Below, in pieces: positions 34,917 to 43,130 of a stretch of DNA of 64,000 nucleotides (its first letter is position 1; every line of letters starts with the position of its first letter). The position numbers were made by a program, and so were the translations under genes. The stretch is taken from assembly GCF_002105465.1 (NCBI RefSeq), contig NZ_NCSQ01000168.1, positions 16,373 to 80,372 on the forward strand. The letters are read 5' to 3'. The DNA is from Aquidulcibacter paucihalophilus. Its GTDB lineage: Bacteria > Pseudomonadota > Alphaproteobacteria > Caulobacterales > Aquidulcibacteraceae. The notes beneath the pieces are model-generated. The model did not search any database, was not told where the DNA came from, and saw nothing but the letters and a program-made list of their open reading frames with translations.

Positions 34917-35471
34917 CTACATGCCCGGCAGTTTGAAGCCGCGCGGCTTATTCTGCTGGATGCTGACGGGTTGACCACCCGTTGCATTGCGAATGGCCGA
35001 TTTCTCAAGACGCAAACGCTCAGCCTCAGCCTCGGCCATCAAGGGGTCAGCCGGCTGGGTCGGTGTCGGTGCGACCAAGCCCATAATCCGGTCAGACAAA
35101 CCCGTGGGTTTGCGCGCGACGCCTCCGGTTTCTTCGTCAATCACGGCGCGAATGCGGGGGTCTGCATTAGTGCCGCCTGCTTTCTCGACCAAAAGGCGCT
35201 CACCCTCAGACGCTGTTGCACCCAGTTGCACGCCAAACACAGCGCTGCGGGCCTGTAGGTCAGCGCGCAATTCCATCGGACGGGCCTCACCGGGGCGGGG
35301 TGGGCGCAGATTGAACTCGGGAGGAACGACCAATGGCGCTTTTGAGACAACCCGGAATTCATCAGGCGCGGTTTTCTCGCTGCCCAAGGCTTGGCGTACG
35401 CTGGTGCATCCGCCCAAAGCGATGACGGCCAAACCAGTGACGGCCATTAGGCTAGAATAGGATTTCTTCAC
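34917..35471 (-). CDS. DUF3035 lipoprotein (BamF-like)
   Basis: The 184-residue protein has a lipoprotein signal (MKKSYSSLMAVTGLAVIALGGC, with the modified cysteine at residue 22). The conserved alphaproteobacterial stretch APDEFRVVSKAPLVVPPEF follows, then LRPPRPGEARP. These mark DUF3035. A member of this family was described as BamF, a subunit of the Caulobacter outer-membrane beta-barrel assembly complex, in place of BamC. Position between lspA and mutL is typical for the order. It should sit at the inner face of the outer membrane. The BamF equivalence is by family, not tested here. Confidence 0.82.
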   Translation of the reverse strand: MKKSYSSLMAVTGLAVIALGGCTSVRQALGSEKTAPDEFRVVSKAPLVVPPEFNLRPPRPGEARPMELRADLQARSAVFGVQLGATASEGERLLVEKAGGTNADPRIRAVIDEETGGVARKPTGLSDRIMGLVAPTPTQPADPLMAEAEAERLRLEKSAIRNATGGQPVSIQQNKPRGFKLPGM

Positions 35472-35575
35472 AGCATCGCTCCATATCTCTCATACCGTCC
35501 GCGCCAGACCTTCATAGACGCAAGCTTGCCTGAAGGTCCAGATGTTCACGCCGCTAGCGGCCCATACTCATGCGG

Positions 35576-36121
35576 TCACTGGCTTTTTGAGCCAGAATTT
35601 TGTTTCGATTGTGGCGTATCTTCGGGGTTCATCAGCATATCAAGGGCCAACAAGATCGCGCCAATTGTAATCGCCGCATCAGCCACATTGAACACCCACG
35701 GAAAAAAGAAGCCCGAGAAGTCCAAGAAATCTGCCACTGCACCGAATCGAACCCGGTCGATCAAATTGCCAATCGCCCCGCCAATCACCAAAGCCAAAGC
35801 GATAAAGGTTTGTCTGCGTTGGGCTTTGAACAGCCAAACCGCAAAGATGGTTGCGATCACGCCGGACATGATCACCAAACCCCAACGCTGCCAGTCCGCA
35901 TGGGCTTTCAGCGCACCAAAGCTGACCCCGTAATTCCATACCATGGTCAGATCAAAGATGGGGGAAATTTCAATCTTGCCGATCGTCAACAGGTCAAGAT
36001 GGTTCAATACCCAATATTTGCTGGCTTGATCCAAGCTGAGGATCACAAGGATCAGCACAATGCCCCAAATGGGGGCTGGTGCGGCCGCTGGAAGCTTCGA
36101 GGCGGAGGGTGGCGTGGTCAT
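35576..36121 (-). CDS. lspA: lipoprotein signal peptidase (signal peptidase II)
   Basis: LspA cuts the signal peptide from diacylglyceryl-modified prolipoproteins. The 181-residue protein has four transmembrane segments. The two catalytic aspartates lie in GNLIDRVRFGAVADFLDF and VFNVADAAITIG. An N-terminal extension rich in alanine and proline is slightly longer than usual. It precedes a lipoprotein gene of the same strand, which is one of its substrates. lgt, the preceding step of the pathway, is at 50824-51684. Confidence 0.96.
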   Translation of the reverse strand: MTTPPSASKLPAAAPAPIWGIVLILVILSLDQASKYWVLNHLDLLTIGKIEISPIFDLTMVWNYGVSFGALKAHADWQRWGLVIMSGVIATIFAVWLFKAQRRQTFIALALVIGGAIGNLIDRVRFGAVADFLDFSGFFFPWVFNVADAAITIGAILLALDMLMNPEDTPQSKQNSGSKSQ

Positions 36122-36188
36122 GGGCGCTCTTTAATGTGTTTTGATCGGCCAAGGAAATGCAACAAACAGTGAGGGGATTTAAGGTTTG

Positions 36189-37175
36189 TCAGGATTGGAT
36201 CATGGTGCCCGCAAGCTCTAGGGCATTGGCCATGGCCCGCTTCAATGCCGGTGGCTCAAGGATTTCAAGTTTCCCACCCCAGCGGAACAAGCTCCAAGCC
36301 AGTTCGTTCAAGCCACCGCCATGAAGATGGACCAGAAGGGCCCCATCGGCCTGAAGCTCAAATACTTGCTTGGGATGAAACACCCACCGGCTTGCTTCAT
36401 CGGCAAAGTCGGGAAACACGCGCAGACACACATCGACAGTTTCTTCCTGATAGACGCCGAAAGACCGTTCCGAATAGGCCTGAAGATCAAAGCCATCGGG
36501 CGCACCCCCCGGCAGATCAAGCATGATGGGTTGGCCCATTCTGTCGATCCGCCACATGCGCGGCGCGATGGCCTCATCCACATGGGCTTCGCGCGCGATT
36601 AAATAGGCCTCGCCGCCAAATAAAATGCCATAGGGGATGAGATCGCGCTGGCGTGGACCACCCGAGCCACCGCTATAATGAACCCGCACTTGCTTGAGAG
36701 CCAAAAGCGCATCGCGCAACACTTGCAGAACGTCTTTATCCACGCTTGCCCGCGGTCCAGGTTGAACCGCGATGGCTTCAGCTTGCATCAAGGCTTCAAT
36801 ATCGGTGGCCAAGCGGCGCTTCACATTGGACTTGAGGGCGGAGAGCATTTTGGTCTCAAGGCTAGCCAAAGCACCAGCCGCTTGTGGATTGGTGCGCTCT
36901 AGCTGCTTTTGGCCAGTGGTCAGGGCTGCCAATTCTTCGCTGGTAGGGGCCAAAGTAAAGCTGTCTAGGCCCTTCGGCAGACGCCATCTTTTGGTTGGAG
37001 GATCAGAAATTTCCTCTAAATCCGGATACATCATCACCAATTGATCGCGCATACGTTCGATGGTGCGGCGCTTCACATCTAATTTCTCGGCCATTTCATC
37101 CAAGGTCAGGCCATACGTCGTTGCGGCCAAATGGCGGGCGAGTTCAACAAGTCGGGCAGATTTTTCGTGTCGCAT
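36189..37175 (-). CDS. HTH/WYL-domain transcriptional regulator
   Basis: The ATG at 37175 follows GAGAAGG and gives 328 residues; the longer open frame to 37655 is antisense to argJ and unlikely to be translated. An N-terminal winged helix (about 1-65; GLTLDEMAEKLDVKRRTIERM) is followed by a WYL domain around residues 150-235. In it the WYL triad reads AYL within GEAYLIAREAHVD and the ligand-side arginines are in MWRIDRMGQ. A C-terminal WCX-like part completes it. WYL proteins bind nucleotides or nucleic acid and control stress, DNA-damage or defence genes. No defence cluster adjoins it. It is divergent from argJ. Confidence 0.87.
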   Translation of the reverse strand: MRHEKSARLVELARHLAATTYGLTLDEMAEKLDVKRRTIERMRDQLVMMYPDLEEISDPPTKRWRLPKGLDSFTLAPTSEELAALTTGQKQLERTNPQAAGALASLETKMLSALKSNVKRRLATDIEALMQAEAIAVQPGPRASVDKDVLQVLRDALLALKQVRVHYSGGSGGPRQRDLIPYGILFGGEAYLIAREAHVDEAIAPRMWRIDRMGQPIMLDLPGGAPDGFDLQAYSERSFGVYQEETVDVCLRVFPDFADEASRWVFHPKQVFELQADGALLVHLHGGGLNELAWSLFRWGGKLEILEPPALKRAMANALELAGTMIQS

Positions 37176-37259
37176 GCCGCCTTCTCGCCCTGAATCTAGC
37201 TTCAGGTCAAACGCGAAAACGTGTCGACTTGTCGGGAGGCTGCGGTTAGAGCGATTGGC

Positions 37260-38492
37260 ATGAAAAATCTGCCTATCTCCCCGCTCGCCCCTGCTGCCTT
37301 TCCAACCCTGCCGCCTGTTGCCGGCATGCGCGCATCGGCCAGCCGTATTGGGCTCTATGGCGGTACGCGCGATGATCTTTTGACGGTGGTTTTTCCCGAT
37401 GGGGCCAGCGTTGCTGGTGCCTTCACCCGCAGCACAACCCGCTCTGCCGACGTCGAATGGTGTGCAGCTCAGGTAAAGAAGGGGCAGGCGCGGGCGCTTG
37501 TGGTCAATGCTGGCAATTCGAATGCATTTACGGGGCCTGCGGGCCTTGCCAAAAATGCAGCAACCGTGGCGCAAACCTGCCGCCTTGTTGGCTGTGAGCC
37601 GCATGAAGTTTTTCTGGCCGCGACCGGCGTGATTGGCGTGCCCTTGCCGGCACAAAGGGTGGCAGACGCCTTGCCGAACGCGTTTGAGGCCTTGGCCGCA
37701 CCAGCGTGGGAAAGTCTCGCTCGCGCGGTTTCTACAACCGATACCTTCCCAAAGGGGGCTGGCACCACGCTCGACTTAGATGGAACGCGTGTGAATGTCG
37801 TAGGCTTGGCCAAAGGCTCGGGCATGATTGCACCCAATATGGCGACCATGCTGGTTTTCATCTTCACCGATGCCGCTGTCGCACCCAATATCTTGCAAAC
37901 CATGGTCTCTGCCCATGTCGAGACGACCTTCAACGCCATCACGGTGGATAGCGATACATCGACCTCAGACACCCTCTTGGTATTTGCAACCGGCGCTAGC
38001 GGGGCAGCCCCGATTACAGAAGAGAAAGACCCTCGGGCAGCTCGTCTGTCGGAGGCGCTATACACTATTTTCCATGATCTGGCCTTACAAGTCGTGCGCG
38101 ACGGCGAGGGGGCCCAAAAGCTGATCCAGATTGATGTGCAAGGTGCCGCCGACGACCTATCGGCCCGGACAATCGGGTTTGCGATTGCGAATTCGCCCTT
38201 GGTGAAGACGGCTATTGCTGGGGAAGATGCCAATTGGGGCCGGGTCATCATGGCGGTTGGTAAAGCCGGCGAACCAATCGCGATTGAGCGTCTGGCTGTG
38301 CGCTTTGGCGGACAATGGACAGCCAAGGAAGGCGGGGCTGTGCCCTATGATGCGGCCTTGGTGGATGCCCATATGAAAGGTCAACTCATCGACATCCTTG
38401 TCGATGTTGGTGTGGGAGACGGCCGTGCCCGCGTTTGGACCTGCGACCTAACCCACGGCTATATTTCTATTAATGGTGATTATCGGTCCTAA
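37260..38492 (+). CDS. argJ: bifunctional glutamate N-acetyltransferase / amino-acid acetyltransferase
   Basis: ArgJ recycles the acetyl group from N-acetylornithine to glutamate in arginine synthesis and can also use acetyl-CoA. Starting at the ATG at 37260 the protein has 410 residues. The self-cleavage motif KGSGMIAPNMATML is present; the chain is cut before T196, which becomes the nucleophile of the beta subunit. NAGNSNAFTG, the oxyanion region FLAATGVIG, and C-terminal ANSPLVKTAIAGEDANWGR are intact. It is divergent from the WYL regulator and precedes mutT by 73 bp. Confidence 0.96.
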   Translation: MKNLPISPLAPAAFPTLPPVAGMRASASRIGLYGGTRDDLLTVVFPDGASVAGAFTRSTTRSADVEWCAAQVKKGQARALVVNAGNSNAFTGPAGLAKNAATVAQTCRLVGCEPHEVFLAATGVIGVPLPAQRVADALPNAFEALAAPAWESLARAVSTTDTFPKGAGTTLDLDGTRVNVVGLAKGSGMIAPNMATMLVFIFTDAAVAPNILQTMVSAHVETTFNAITVDSDTSTSDTLLVFATGASGAAPITEEKDPRAARLSEALYTIFHDLALQVVRDGEGAQKLIQIDVQGAADDLSARTIGFAIANSPLVKTAIAGEDANWGRVIMAVGKAGEPIAIERLAVRFGGQWTAKEGGAVPYDAALVDAHMKGQLIDILVDVGVGDGRARVWTCDLTHGYISINGDYRS

Positions 38493-38565
38493 TGTATTGG
38501 ATTTGATCGCCCACTATCGGGATTATTTAATAATTGTGACTTATGTGTGGGGTGGGTAGGGGCTT

Positions 38566-38982
38566 ATGCGACTTTTATTGGTAGCCGCAGCGGCTTTGGT
38601 GAATGGGAATGGTGCCGTGTTGTTAGCGCAACGACCAGAGGGAAAAAGTCTTGCTGGGCTCTGGGAGTTCCCGGGCGGCAAGATTGAGTCAGGCGAAAAT
38701 CCAGAAGCTGCTCTGTGCCGTGAGTTGGCGGAAGAGCTGGGCCTTGACGTCAATCCCAAGGATCTTACGCCCTTGACCTTTGCCTCCCATACCTATGCGG
38801 ATTTCCATCTGATGATGCCGCTTTGGACAACCCGTCATTGGCAGGGCGATCCCCAAGGGCGGGAAGGGCAGAGTTTAGCTTGGGTGCTGCCAGAGGACAT
38901 GGAGTCCTACCCAATGCCAGAAGCGGATATTCCCTTAGTTCCGATTTTACGTGAGCATCTTAACCAGAGTCGCTTGTCATGA
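38566..38982 (+). CDS. mutT: 8-oxo-dGTP diphosphatase MutT
   Basis: MutT hydrolyses 8-oxo-dGTP and so keeps oxidised guanine out of DNA. The 138-residue protein begins VAAAALVNGNGAVLLAQRP and has GLWEFPGGKIESGE followed by the complete Nudix box end RELAEELGL. The phenylalanine/glycine spacing WEFPGG is typical of true MutT rather than generic NUDIX proteins. In related alphaproteobacteria it also follows argJ. Unusually its stop codon overlaps the start of an Flp pilin gene as ATGA, so the pilin may be translated by coupling. Confidence 0.93.
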   Translation: MRLLLVAAAALVNGNGAVLLAQRPEGKSLAGLWEFPGGKIESGENPEAALCRELAEELGLDVNPKDLTPLTFASHTYADFHLMMPLWTTRHWQGDPQGREGQSLAWVLPEDMESYPMPEADIPLVPILREHLNQSRLS

Positions 38983-39155
38983 TTTTAAAGAAACTCAAGA
39001 ATCAGCGCGGCGCTACCGCAATTGAATATGGTCTGATTGCGGCCCTCATGATGATCGTGATGATCCCGGCCATGCAGATGGTCGGCGGCAACACCAATGG
39101 CATGTATGATCGCATTACCAATAAGATCGTTGAGGCAATGGCGACTGCCCGCTAG
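38979..39155 (+). CDS. flp: Flp/Fap-type pilin, 58 residues
   Basis: This gene codes for MILKKLKNQRGATAIEYGL followed by a hydrophobic stretch (IAALMMIVMIPAMQMVGG) and a short polar tail. It is a textbook Flp prepilin: a basic leader of 11 residues, cleavage expected between G11 and A12, glutamate and tyrosine at +5 and +6, then a membrane helix that builds the Tad pilus. The ATG overlaps the mutT stop as ATGA. The TAG stop shares the palindrome CTAG with the stop of the convergent methyltransferase gene. No own ribosome binding site is obvious. Other tad genes are absent nearby, although a TadG-like gene lies at 5932-7182. Confidence 0.85.
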   Translation: MILKKLKNQRGATAIEYGLIAALMMIVMIPAMQMVGGNTNGMYDRITNKIVEAMATAR

Positions 39156-40075
39156 CCAGGTGGCTTCTCACCGGTCGGAATTTCACGTGTCCCCAGGGCA
39201 TCTGCGAGGCGCATCTTGGCGCTTCCCCGCGCCAGCGGCTTTTGCTGGCTTTCATGGGGTGCCCATCCCGTCAGTGTAATCAACTCAAACGTCGCGCGCA
39301 CTTTGCCATCTGGATCGGCATGATTGGCTTGATACAGGCCTGCCGCGCGCGCGATGATGCGCCGGGTCAATGGGTGCCTCGGCTTTTGAAAAAAGGCTGC
39401 GCTTTCCCCCATGGCTTGAATGTCTCGGAACAGGCCAAACAAATTGGTATAACGAACTGTCACCACATCGCTGTCGGCGACGGGTAAAGCGAAACCCGCC
39501 CGCTGCAATAAGTGCGCGCCATCTTGGGCATCGGCAAAGGGCGATACGCGCGCGGTCGCCTCGCCGTAAGACTCAGTCTCTGCCTCTGCCAAGCATGTCC
39601 GCAATTCCTGCAAGGTCCGCCCGCCCAAAAAGGTCACGAGCAACAGACCATCCGGGCGCAACGCTAGGCGGGTTTGGGCCATAAAGCCCGGCACATCATT
39701 AACCCAATGCAGGCCCAGTGTGGAGACGATCAAGTCCAAGCTCTGAGGGGCAAGGGGCATATGATCTTCATCGGCGAGGAAAGGCGCGCCTGGCCTTTGC
39801 CTCAGCATGGCGGGGCTGATGTCACATTCGGCGAGCGCGCCAATCTTGTCACAAAGATTGCGGTGGCGGGCAATCGCCTCTGCTAGAAACCCGCCGTGGG
39901 AGCCGATGTCGAGGGCTTGTTCAAATCGGCGATTGATAAAGTCCAACCGCTCGCACACATCAGCGACCGCGCGCTCTTTCAGAAAGGCGACCGAGCGATA
40001 CCCACGCGCGGCGCGGTTACGCCGGATCGCTAAAAGCTTCCGATCAAACAACGGGGTTATGTTGGGGCTTTCCAT
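39152..40075 (-). CDS. SAM-dependent methyltransferase (BioC/NDUFAF5-like)
   Basis: The 307-residue protein has motif I in ALDIGSHGGFLAEAIARH, an acidic ALAECDISPAML, and SLDLIVSTLGLHWVNDVPG, the BioC/NDUFAF5-type motif with LHWVND. The start PLFDRKLLAIRRNRAARGY is typical of alphaproteobacterial homologs of NDUFAF5, the mitochondrial factor that hydroxylates an arginine in complex I. BioC, which masks malonyl-ACP in biotin synthesis, is the alternative; no bio genes are near. It is divergent from the ComF-family gene, as in many relatives, and shares a CTAG stop with flp. Confidence 0.85.
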   Translation of the reverse strand: MESPNITPLFDRKLLAIRRNRAARGYRSVAFLKERAVADVCERLDFINRRFEQALDIGSHGGFLAEAIARHRNLCDKIGALAECDISPAMLRQRPGAPFLADEDHMPLAPQSLDLIVSTLGLHWVNDVPGFMAQTRLALRPDGLLLVTFLGGRTLQELRTCLAEAETESYGEATARVSPFADAQDGAHLLQRAGFALPVADSDVVTVRYTNLFGLFRDIQAMGESAAFFQKPRHPLTRRIIARAAGLYQANHADPDGKVRATFELITLTGWAPHESQQKPLARGSAKMRLADALGTREIPTGEKPPG

Positions 40076-40123
40076 GGCGATGAGTTTTGCGCTATTTCTG
40101 AAAAAAAGACCACAGGTAGAGAG

Positions 40124-40909
40124 ATGATGGCACGATCTCAGCGGCTTTACCGTCTCGGAACTACACTTGCTGATCTGATTTGGCCACCGCGTTCGCTGCT
40201 ATCGGATGCGCGGGTTGACCGCCTTGGAACCTTAGAAGCAGACCTATGGCGTGGTCTCGACTTTCTGTATGGCCCAGGCTGCGTCCGCTGCGGCTTTCCG
40301 TTGCCAGAAGCCACGGGGCCTGAAACCTTATGCCCAGTCTGTATCGCGCAGCCACCGGTTTATGGTCGGGCACGGGCTGCCTTAGCCTATGATGATCTAT
40401 CAAAGCCCTTGGTGTTGTCACTCAAGCATGGCGGTCGCAAGGATGGGCTGCGTGCCTTTGCCAATTGGATGTTAGAGGCAGCGCCGTTTGTCTGGGAAGC
40501 GGACCAAATCTTGCCCGTTCCCTTGCATGGGTCACGTCTTTGGCAGCGCGGCTATAATCAAGCAGCTTGGTTGGCCCAAGCCTTAGCCAAACGCACTGCA
40601 CGGCCTTATAACCCTCTTTTGGTGCAGCGAAAACGTAAGACACCCAGCCAAAATGGGCTGTCGGCCCGTGGTCGTAAACGCAATGTCGCAGGGGCGTTTC
40701 AGGTTACAAGGCCTGTCCAGGGACAGAGCTTTGTTCTTGTCGATGATGTGATGACGACTGGGGCAACTCTGGAAGCCTGCACGTCGGCATTGTTACGTGC
40801 GGGGGCTGCGCGGGTCGATTGCGTAGCCTTGGCACGGGTAGTGCGACCCACTAAGCTTGATCTCCCGACCGAGCCCGTTGGTCCGGCGGAGGAGGTGTTT
40901 CATGTCTGA
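40124..40909 (+). CDS. ComF-family phosphoribosyltransferase-like protein
   Basis: The 261-residue protein has the ComF plan. A four-cysteine zinc site is formed by CVRCGFPLP and LCPVCIAQP at about residues 56-80. A double-stranded helical part with SLKHGGRKDG follows. The C-terminal phosphoribosyltransferase fold has the PRPP loop FVLVDDVMTTGATLEAC. ComFC proteins help DNA cross the inner membrane in competent bacteria and have also been linked to DNA repair. Either of two adjacent ATG codons (40124, 40127) may be used. It overlaps the CPBP gene start by 8 bp. dprA is also in this window. Confidence 0.88.
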   Translation: MMARSQRLYRLGTTLADLIWPPRSLLSDARVDRLGTLEADLWRGLDFLYGPGCVRCGFPLPEATGPETLCPVCIAQPPVYGRARAALAYDDLSKPLVLSLKHGGRKDGLRAFANWMLEAAPFVWEADQILPVPLHGSRLWQRGYNQAAWLAQALAKRTARPYNPLLVQRKRKTPSQNGLSARGRKRNVAGAFQVTRPVQGQSFVLVDDVMTTGATLEACTSALLRAGAARVDCVALARVVRPTKLDLPTEPVGPAEEVFHV

Positions 40910-41801
40910 AGAGTCCCCGGCCACCCCACGTCAGGCGGGTCATTTCTTGCACCTCATGCAAGGGAACCGGTCAAAGACATGGCGTACGCTTGCTGGTGGA
41001 ATCGGTATATTTCTGATTTGGCAACTCACGCTGATCGTTCTGCCCTTGGTTTTTGAGCCTCTGCTGCGCATGTTGCTGCTCAAAGGTCAAGACTTCACCG
41101 CGAAGGACGAGGCGTTAGGGGCGCTTGGTTTAATGGTAGGCGGCTTTGGGCCCGCATTTCTTGCCCTGTTGGCGTGGCGCCACTATGTTGAAAAGGCCTC
41201 TGTTCGAACCTTATTTACCGGAGAGAGCCAGTTTCGGTGGCCGCTCGCCATAGCGGCAGCTTTAGCAATTGTCGCCTTCAGTTTTCTGAGCTCTGCGGCG
41301 TTTGCTCAGGAAAGCATGGGGCCGTTTGAGGAGCGGATCGCGAAGTTTTCGCCATCGGATTGGCTCTTATTGGCGGGGGTCTATTTGCTTGGGACCGTGG
41401 TGCAAGCCACGTTTGAAGAAATCTATATTCGCGGCTGGCTCTTGCAACATATCCATCGCTTCATCGCCCATGGCTTTGTTTCTGTTCTGGTAACGGCTGC
41501 AATCTTTTCCGTGCTACATATCGGCCATCCGGGTTGGGCAACCCAAGTGGTTGCCTTCGCCATGGGCTTCGCATTTGGCTATTCGGCTTGGCGCTTAAAC
41601 GGCTTAGAGGCAGCCATTGGCGGCCATGTTGCCAACAACTTTATGAGCGCGCTTCTGCTGGGAACCATGGTCGGCGGCAATCCCGCAGAAATGGACCTGA
41701 TGGAAGGGGTTGCTTATGCCCTCTATCTGCTGGGCTTTTTAGGCTTTGTGGAAGCTTGGGCGCGCTTTGGCCCATCGCCCGCCCGCCGAGGTGCCGCCTG
41801 A
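40902..41801 (+). CDS. CPBP-family intramembrane metalloprotease
   Basis: The ATG at 40902 follows GGAGGAGG by six bases and gives 299 residues. Eight or so hydrophobic segments carry the three CPBP (Abi/Rce1) motifs: EExxxR as FEEIYIRGWLLQ, the second histidine in FSVLHIGHPGWA, and the HxxxN-type GGHVANNFMSA. The family includes Rce1, which trims prenylated proteins, and bacteriocin-immunity proteins; the bacterial substrate here is unknown. It overlaps comF by 8 bp and its last 79 bp overlap the 3' end of the convergent rluB. Confidence 0.88.
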   Translation: MSEESPATPRQAGHFLHLMQGNRSKTWRTLAGGIGIFLIWQLTLIVLPLVFEPLLRMLLLKGQDFTAKDEALGALGLMVGGFGPAFLALLAWRHYVEKASVRTLFTGESQFRWPLAIAAALAIVAFSFLSSAAFAQESMGPFEERIAKFSPSDWLLLAGVYLLGTVVQATFEEIYIRGWLLQHIHRFIAHGFVSVLVTAAIFSVLHIGHPGWATQVVAFAMGFAFGYSAWRLNGLEAAIGGHVANNFMSALLLGTMVGGNPAEMDLMEGVAYALYLLGFLGFVEAWARFGPSPARRGAA

Positions 41802-42934
41802 GGTTTGCCTTTGGTGGGGTACCCCGCGTCAAAGGGCTTTTTCTGCCCAGCTTTCGCTGTTCCAGCCCAATCGGATTTGCCCTTAGCTGGTGGTGCGCCT
41901 GCACCTGAGTGGGCGGCCCGACTTTTCGCTTTGCCCGCTTCGCGTCGCATGGTTTCTTCTTCCAGCAAGCTGATACGTGTTTTGGCAGACTTAGGCGGCG
42001 GCTTTGGTCCGCGCCGACCTGCTTTAACTGAGGCAGGGGCTTCCATAACAGGGCGCGCTGGACGGGCAGGTCTGTTGGAAAAGCGTGGCGGCAAATCCGG
42101 CATCAAAGCGCCCAACATTTCCTTCAAGGCGGACGGGGCCACTTCTTCCACGCTGCCCGGAGGCATTTTCCCCAATTGGAACGGACCATAGGAAACCCGG
42201 ATCAGACGGTTCACTTTCAGGCCAATCGCTTCCAGAACGCGACGGACTTCGCGATTCTTGCCTTCGCGGATCGAGACTGTGATCCAGGCATTGGCGGTCT
42301 CGGCGCGGTCTAAAATGGCCTCCATCGGCCCATAGGTTATGCCATCTACGGTGATGCCATCGGCCAGTTTGGCCAATTCTTCTTGGCTGACCCGACCAAA
42401 TGCACGCACACGATAGCGCCTGAGCCAGCCGGTTGACGGCAATTCTAGCGAGCGGGCCAAACCCCCATCATTAGTCAGAAGTAACAAGCCCTCAGAGCTC
42501 AAATCCAAGCGGCCAACCGAAATTACCCGCGGCAAATCCTCGGGCAAATGGTCAAACACGGTTTCGCGGCCCTGTGGGTCTTTGTGGGTGGTCACCAAGC
42601 CATCGGGCTTATGATAGCGCCAAAGACGGGTTGGTTCTGGGCTGTCAACTGGGCGGCCATCGACTGCGATCCGGTCTTGGGCCGTCACATTAAAGGCCGG
42701 GCTTTCCAGTACCACGCCATTCACGGTGATGCGGCCTTCCTCAATCCAACGTTCGGCCTCGCGACGCGAGCACAGGCCTGCGCGCGCCAAGGCTTTGGCG
42801 ATCCGCTCACCGGGGCGTTCTACATTGATTTCGGCCGTAAGGGGTGGTGCTGCGTCTAGCGGCTTGCGTTGCCAAGGCTTGGCATCTTGCGCGCCTTTTT
42901 TGCGCGGGGAGTCGTCGCTTGGGTCAAATGTCAT
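41723..42934 (-). CDS. rluB: 23S rRNA pseudouridine synthase (RluB/RsuA family)
   Basis: The 403-residue protein has an S4 RNA-binding domain (about 42-98, GERIAKALARAGLCSRREAE), the RsuA/RluB catalytic domain with the nucleophile D144 in GRLDLSSEGLLLLTNDG, and the REGKNREVRRVLEAIG signature. RluB modifies U2605 in helix 89 of 23S rRNA in Escherichia coli. After about residue 275 follows a 130-residue basic tail rich in lysine, alanine, proline and arginine, probably unstructured and RNA-binding. The tail runs 79 bp into the end of the CPBP gene on the other strand. Length without the tail is normal. Confidence 0.93.
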   Translation of the reverse strand: MTFDPSDDSPRKKGAQDAKPWQRKPLDAAPPLTAEINVERPGERIAKALARAGLCSRREAERWIEEGRITVNGVVLESPAFNVTAQDRIAVDGRPVDSPEPTRLWRYHKPDGLVTTHKDPQGRETVFDHLPEDLPRVISVGRLDLSSEGLLLLTNDGGLARSLELPSTGWLRRYRVRAFGRVSQEELAKLADGITVDGITYGPMEAILDRAETANAWITVSIREGKNREVRRVLEAIGLKVNRLIRVSYGPFQLGKMPPGSVEEVAPSALKEMLGALMPDLPPRFSNRPARPARPVMEAPASVKAGRRGPKPPPKSAKTRISLLEEETMRREAGKAKSRAAHSGAGAPPAKGKSDWAGTAKAGQKKPFDAGYPTKGKPQAAPRRAGDGPKRAQASTKPKKPSR

Positions 42935-43130
42935 CGGTCATGCGCCTCGCAGCCCTCACGGGCGGCCTCGTGTTCGCTCCTGTGATTGCAGGAATTGCGT
43001 TGAAAGTCGAGTGAGACGCGCAATGACAGATCAAAATGATGTCAACGGCGGTTTTACACAGTCCTCTTATCGAAGTTACAAGATTAATGAATTAGTTTCG
43101 GGCATCCTTATTATCCATGCTAGGCACTTC

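Noticed and set aside
36189..37175. A phage-defence island signalled by the WYL regulator
   Set aside because: WYL proteins often sit beside defence genes, but the neighbours here are argJ, lspA and mutL, all housekeeping, and no defence enzyme was found on either side.
36189..37655. Reading the WYL regulator as a 488-residue protein starting at 37655
   Set aside because: The first 160 residues lie antisense to argJ and look like shadow sequence; the ATG at 37175 has a ribosome binding site and the family start.
37469..38326. A 285-codon open frame on the minus strand opposite argJ
   Set aside because: It is the mirror of a high-GC coding frame. Its product has no recognisable domain and a composition typical of antisense frames, while argJ is unmistakable.
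27779..41801. A natural-competence gene cluster (dprA with a comF-like gene)
   Set aside because: The two genes are 11 kb apart among unrelated genes, and no comEA, comEC or type IV pilus genes are present. Both families are widespread in bacteria not known to be competent.
42726..43130. Extending the second acyltransferase gene back to 42726
   Set aside because: The extension runs through the 5' part of rluB on the other strand and has no family sequence; starts at 43131 or 43023 are adequate.
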